From contig LOES01000137.1 of assembly GCA_001515955.1 (NCBI GenBank), forward strand, positions 1-22,459: 22,459 bases of DNA. Reading direction: 5' to 3'. The notes under the pieces are model-generated. The model saw only the letters and a list, made by a program, of their open reading frames with translations, was not told where the DNA came from and did not search any database. Shown here piece by piece: positions 22,458 to 22,459 of this stretch. Position numbers and translations under genes: made by a program. This DNA is from Clostridia bacterium BRH_c25 (lineage in GTDB: Bacteria > Bacillota_A > Clostridia > Lutisporales > Lutisporaceae). Numbering within the stretch: position 1 is the stretch's first letter; every line of letters starts with the position of its first letter.

Positions 22458-22459
22458 TG

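Overview
The window looks like chromosome of a low-GC, obligately anaerobic Firmicute of the class Clostridia. The signs are AT-rich intergenic DNA, strong AAGGAGG ribosome binding sites, T-box leaders in front of serS and proS, an archaeal/eukaryote-like ProRS, a tungsten-type aldehyde:ferredoxin oxidoreductase (AOR) and heavy use of sigma-54. The species cannot be named from sequence alone.

Layout: (1) 1-576 holds a palindromic repeat (copy A), a 47-residue hypothetical gene and two tRNA-Ser genes (GCU and UGA) on the minus strand. (2) 742-2318 (minus) is serS with its promoter and T-box leader. (3) 2352-5496 (minus) is an AOR operon: AOR, radical SAM/SPASM maturase and MoaD-like sulfur carrier, read from a textbook sigma-54 promoter. 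Its predicted activator (GAF-PAS-AAA+-Fis HTH) lies just upstream at 5571-7481. (4) 7559-7666 is repeat copy B, inverted relative to copy A, followed by a 66-residue hypothetical gene. (5) 8129-14625 (plus) is a LevR-type PRD/sigma-54 activator, a sigma-54 promoter and a lactose/cellobiose-class PTS operon with its own HPr, EIIB, EIIC, EIIA and a MupG/DUF871 phospho-muramidase-like enzyme. (6) 14679-14925 is a large imperfect palindrome of about 247 bp between two convergent genes. (7) 14948-16706 (minus) is proS with T-box leader and consensus promoter. (8) 16808-18414 (minus) is an NSS-family sodium-coupled amino-acid transporter overlapping a 38-residue MetS-type small subunit. (9) 19354-20760 (plus) is a PAS-AAA+-HTH sigma-54 activator. 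(10) 20978-22359 (plus) is a [2Fe-2S] protein plus FAD/NAD oxidoreductase of the HcnAB/opine-oxidase type, followed at once by a third, diverged repeat (copy C).

The unifying theme is sigma-54. Three different enhancer-binding proteins and four -24/-12 promoters lie within about 15.5 kb. The clearest new picture is at the right end. The NSS transporter promoter (minus) and the oxidoreductase promoter (plus) have near-identical cores, and each carries dyads of the type GTCAATATATTGAC centred about 73 and 114-115 bp upstream of the -24 GG. This points to one regulon for amino-acid (or amine) uptake and oxidation, controlled by the activator encoded between them. In the AOR locus the probable activator sites form a short repeat series that extends into the 3' end of the activator gene itself. 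In the PTS locus an exact decamer repeat lies between the regulator and its target promoter and also builds the regulator's terminator.
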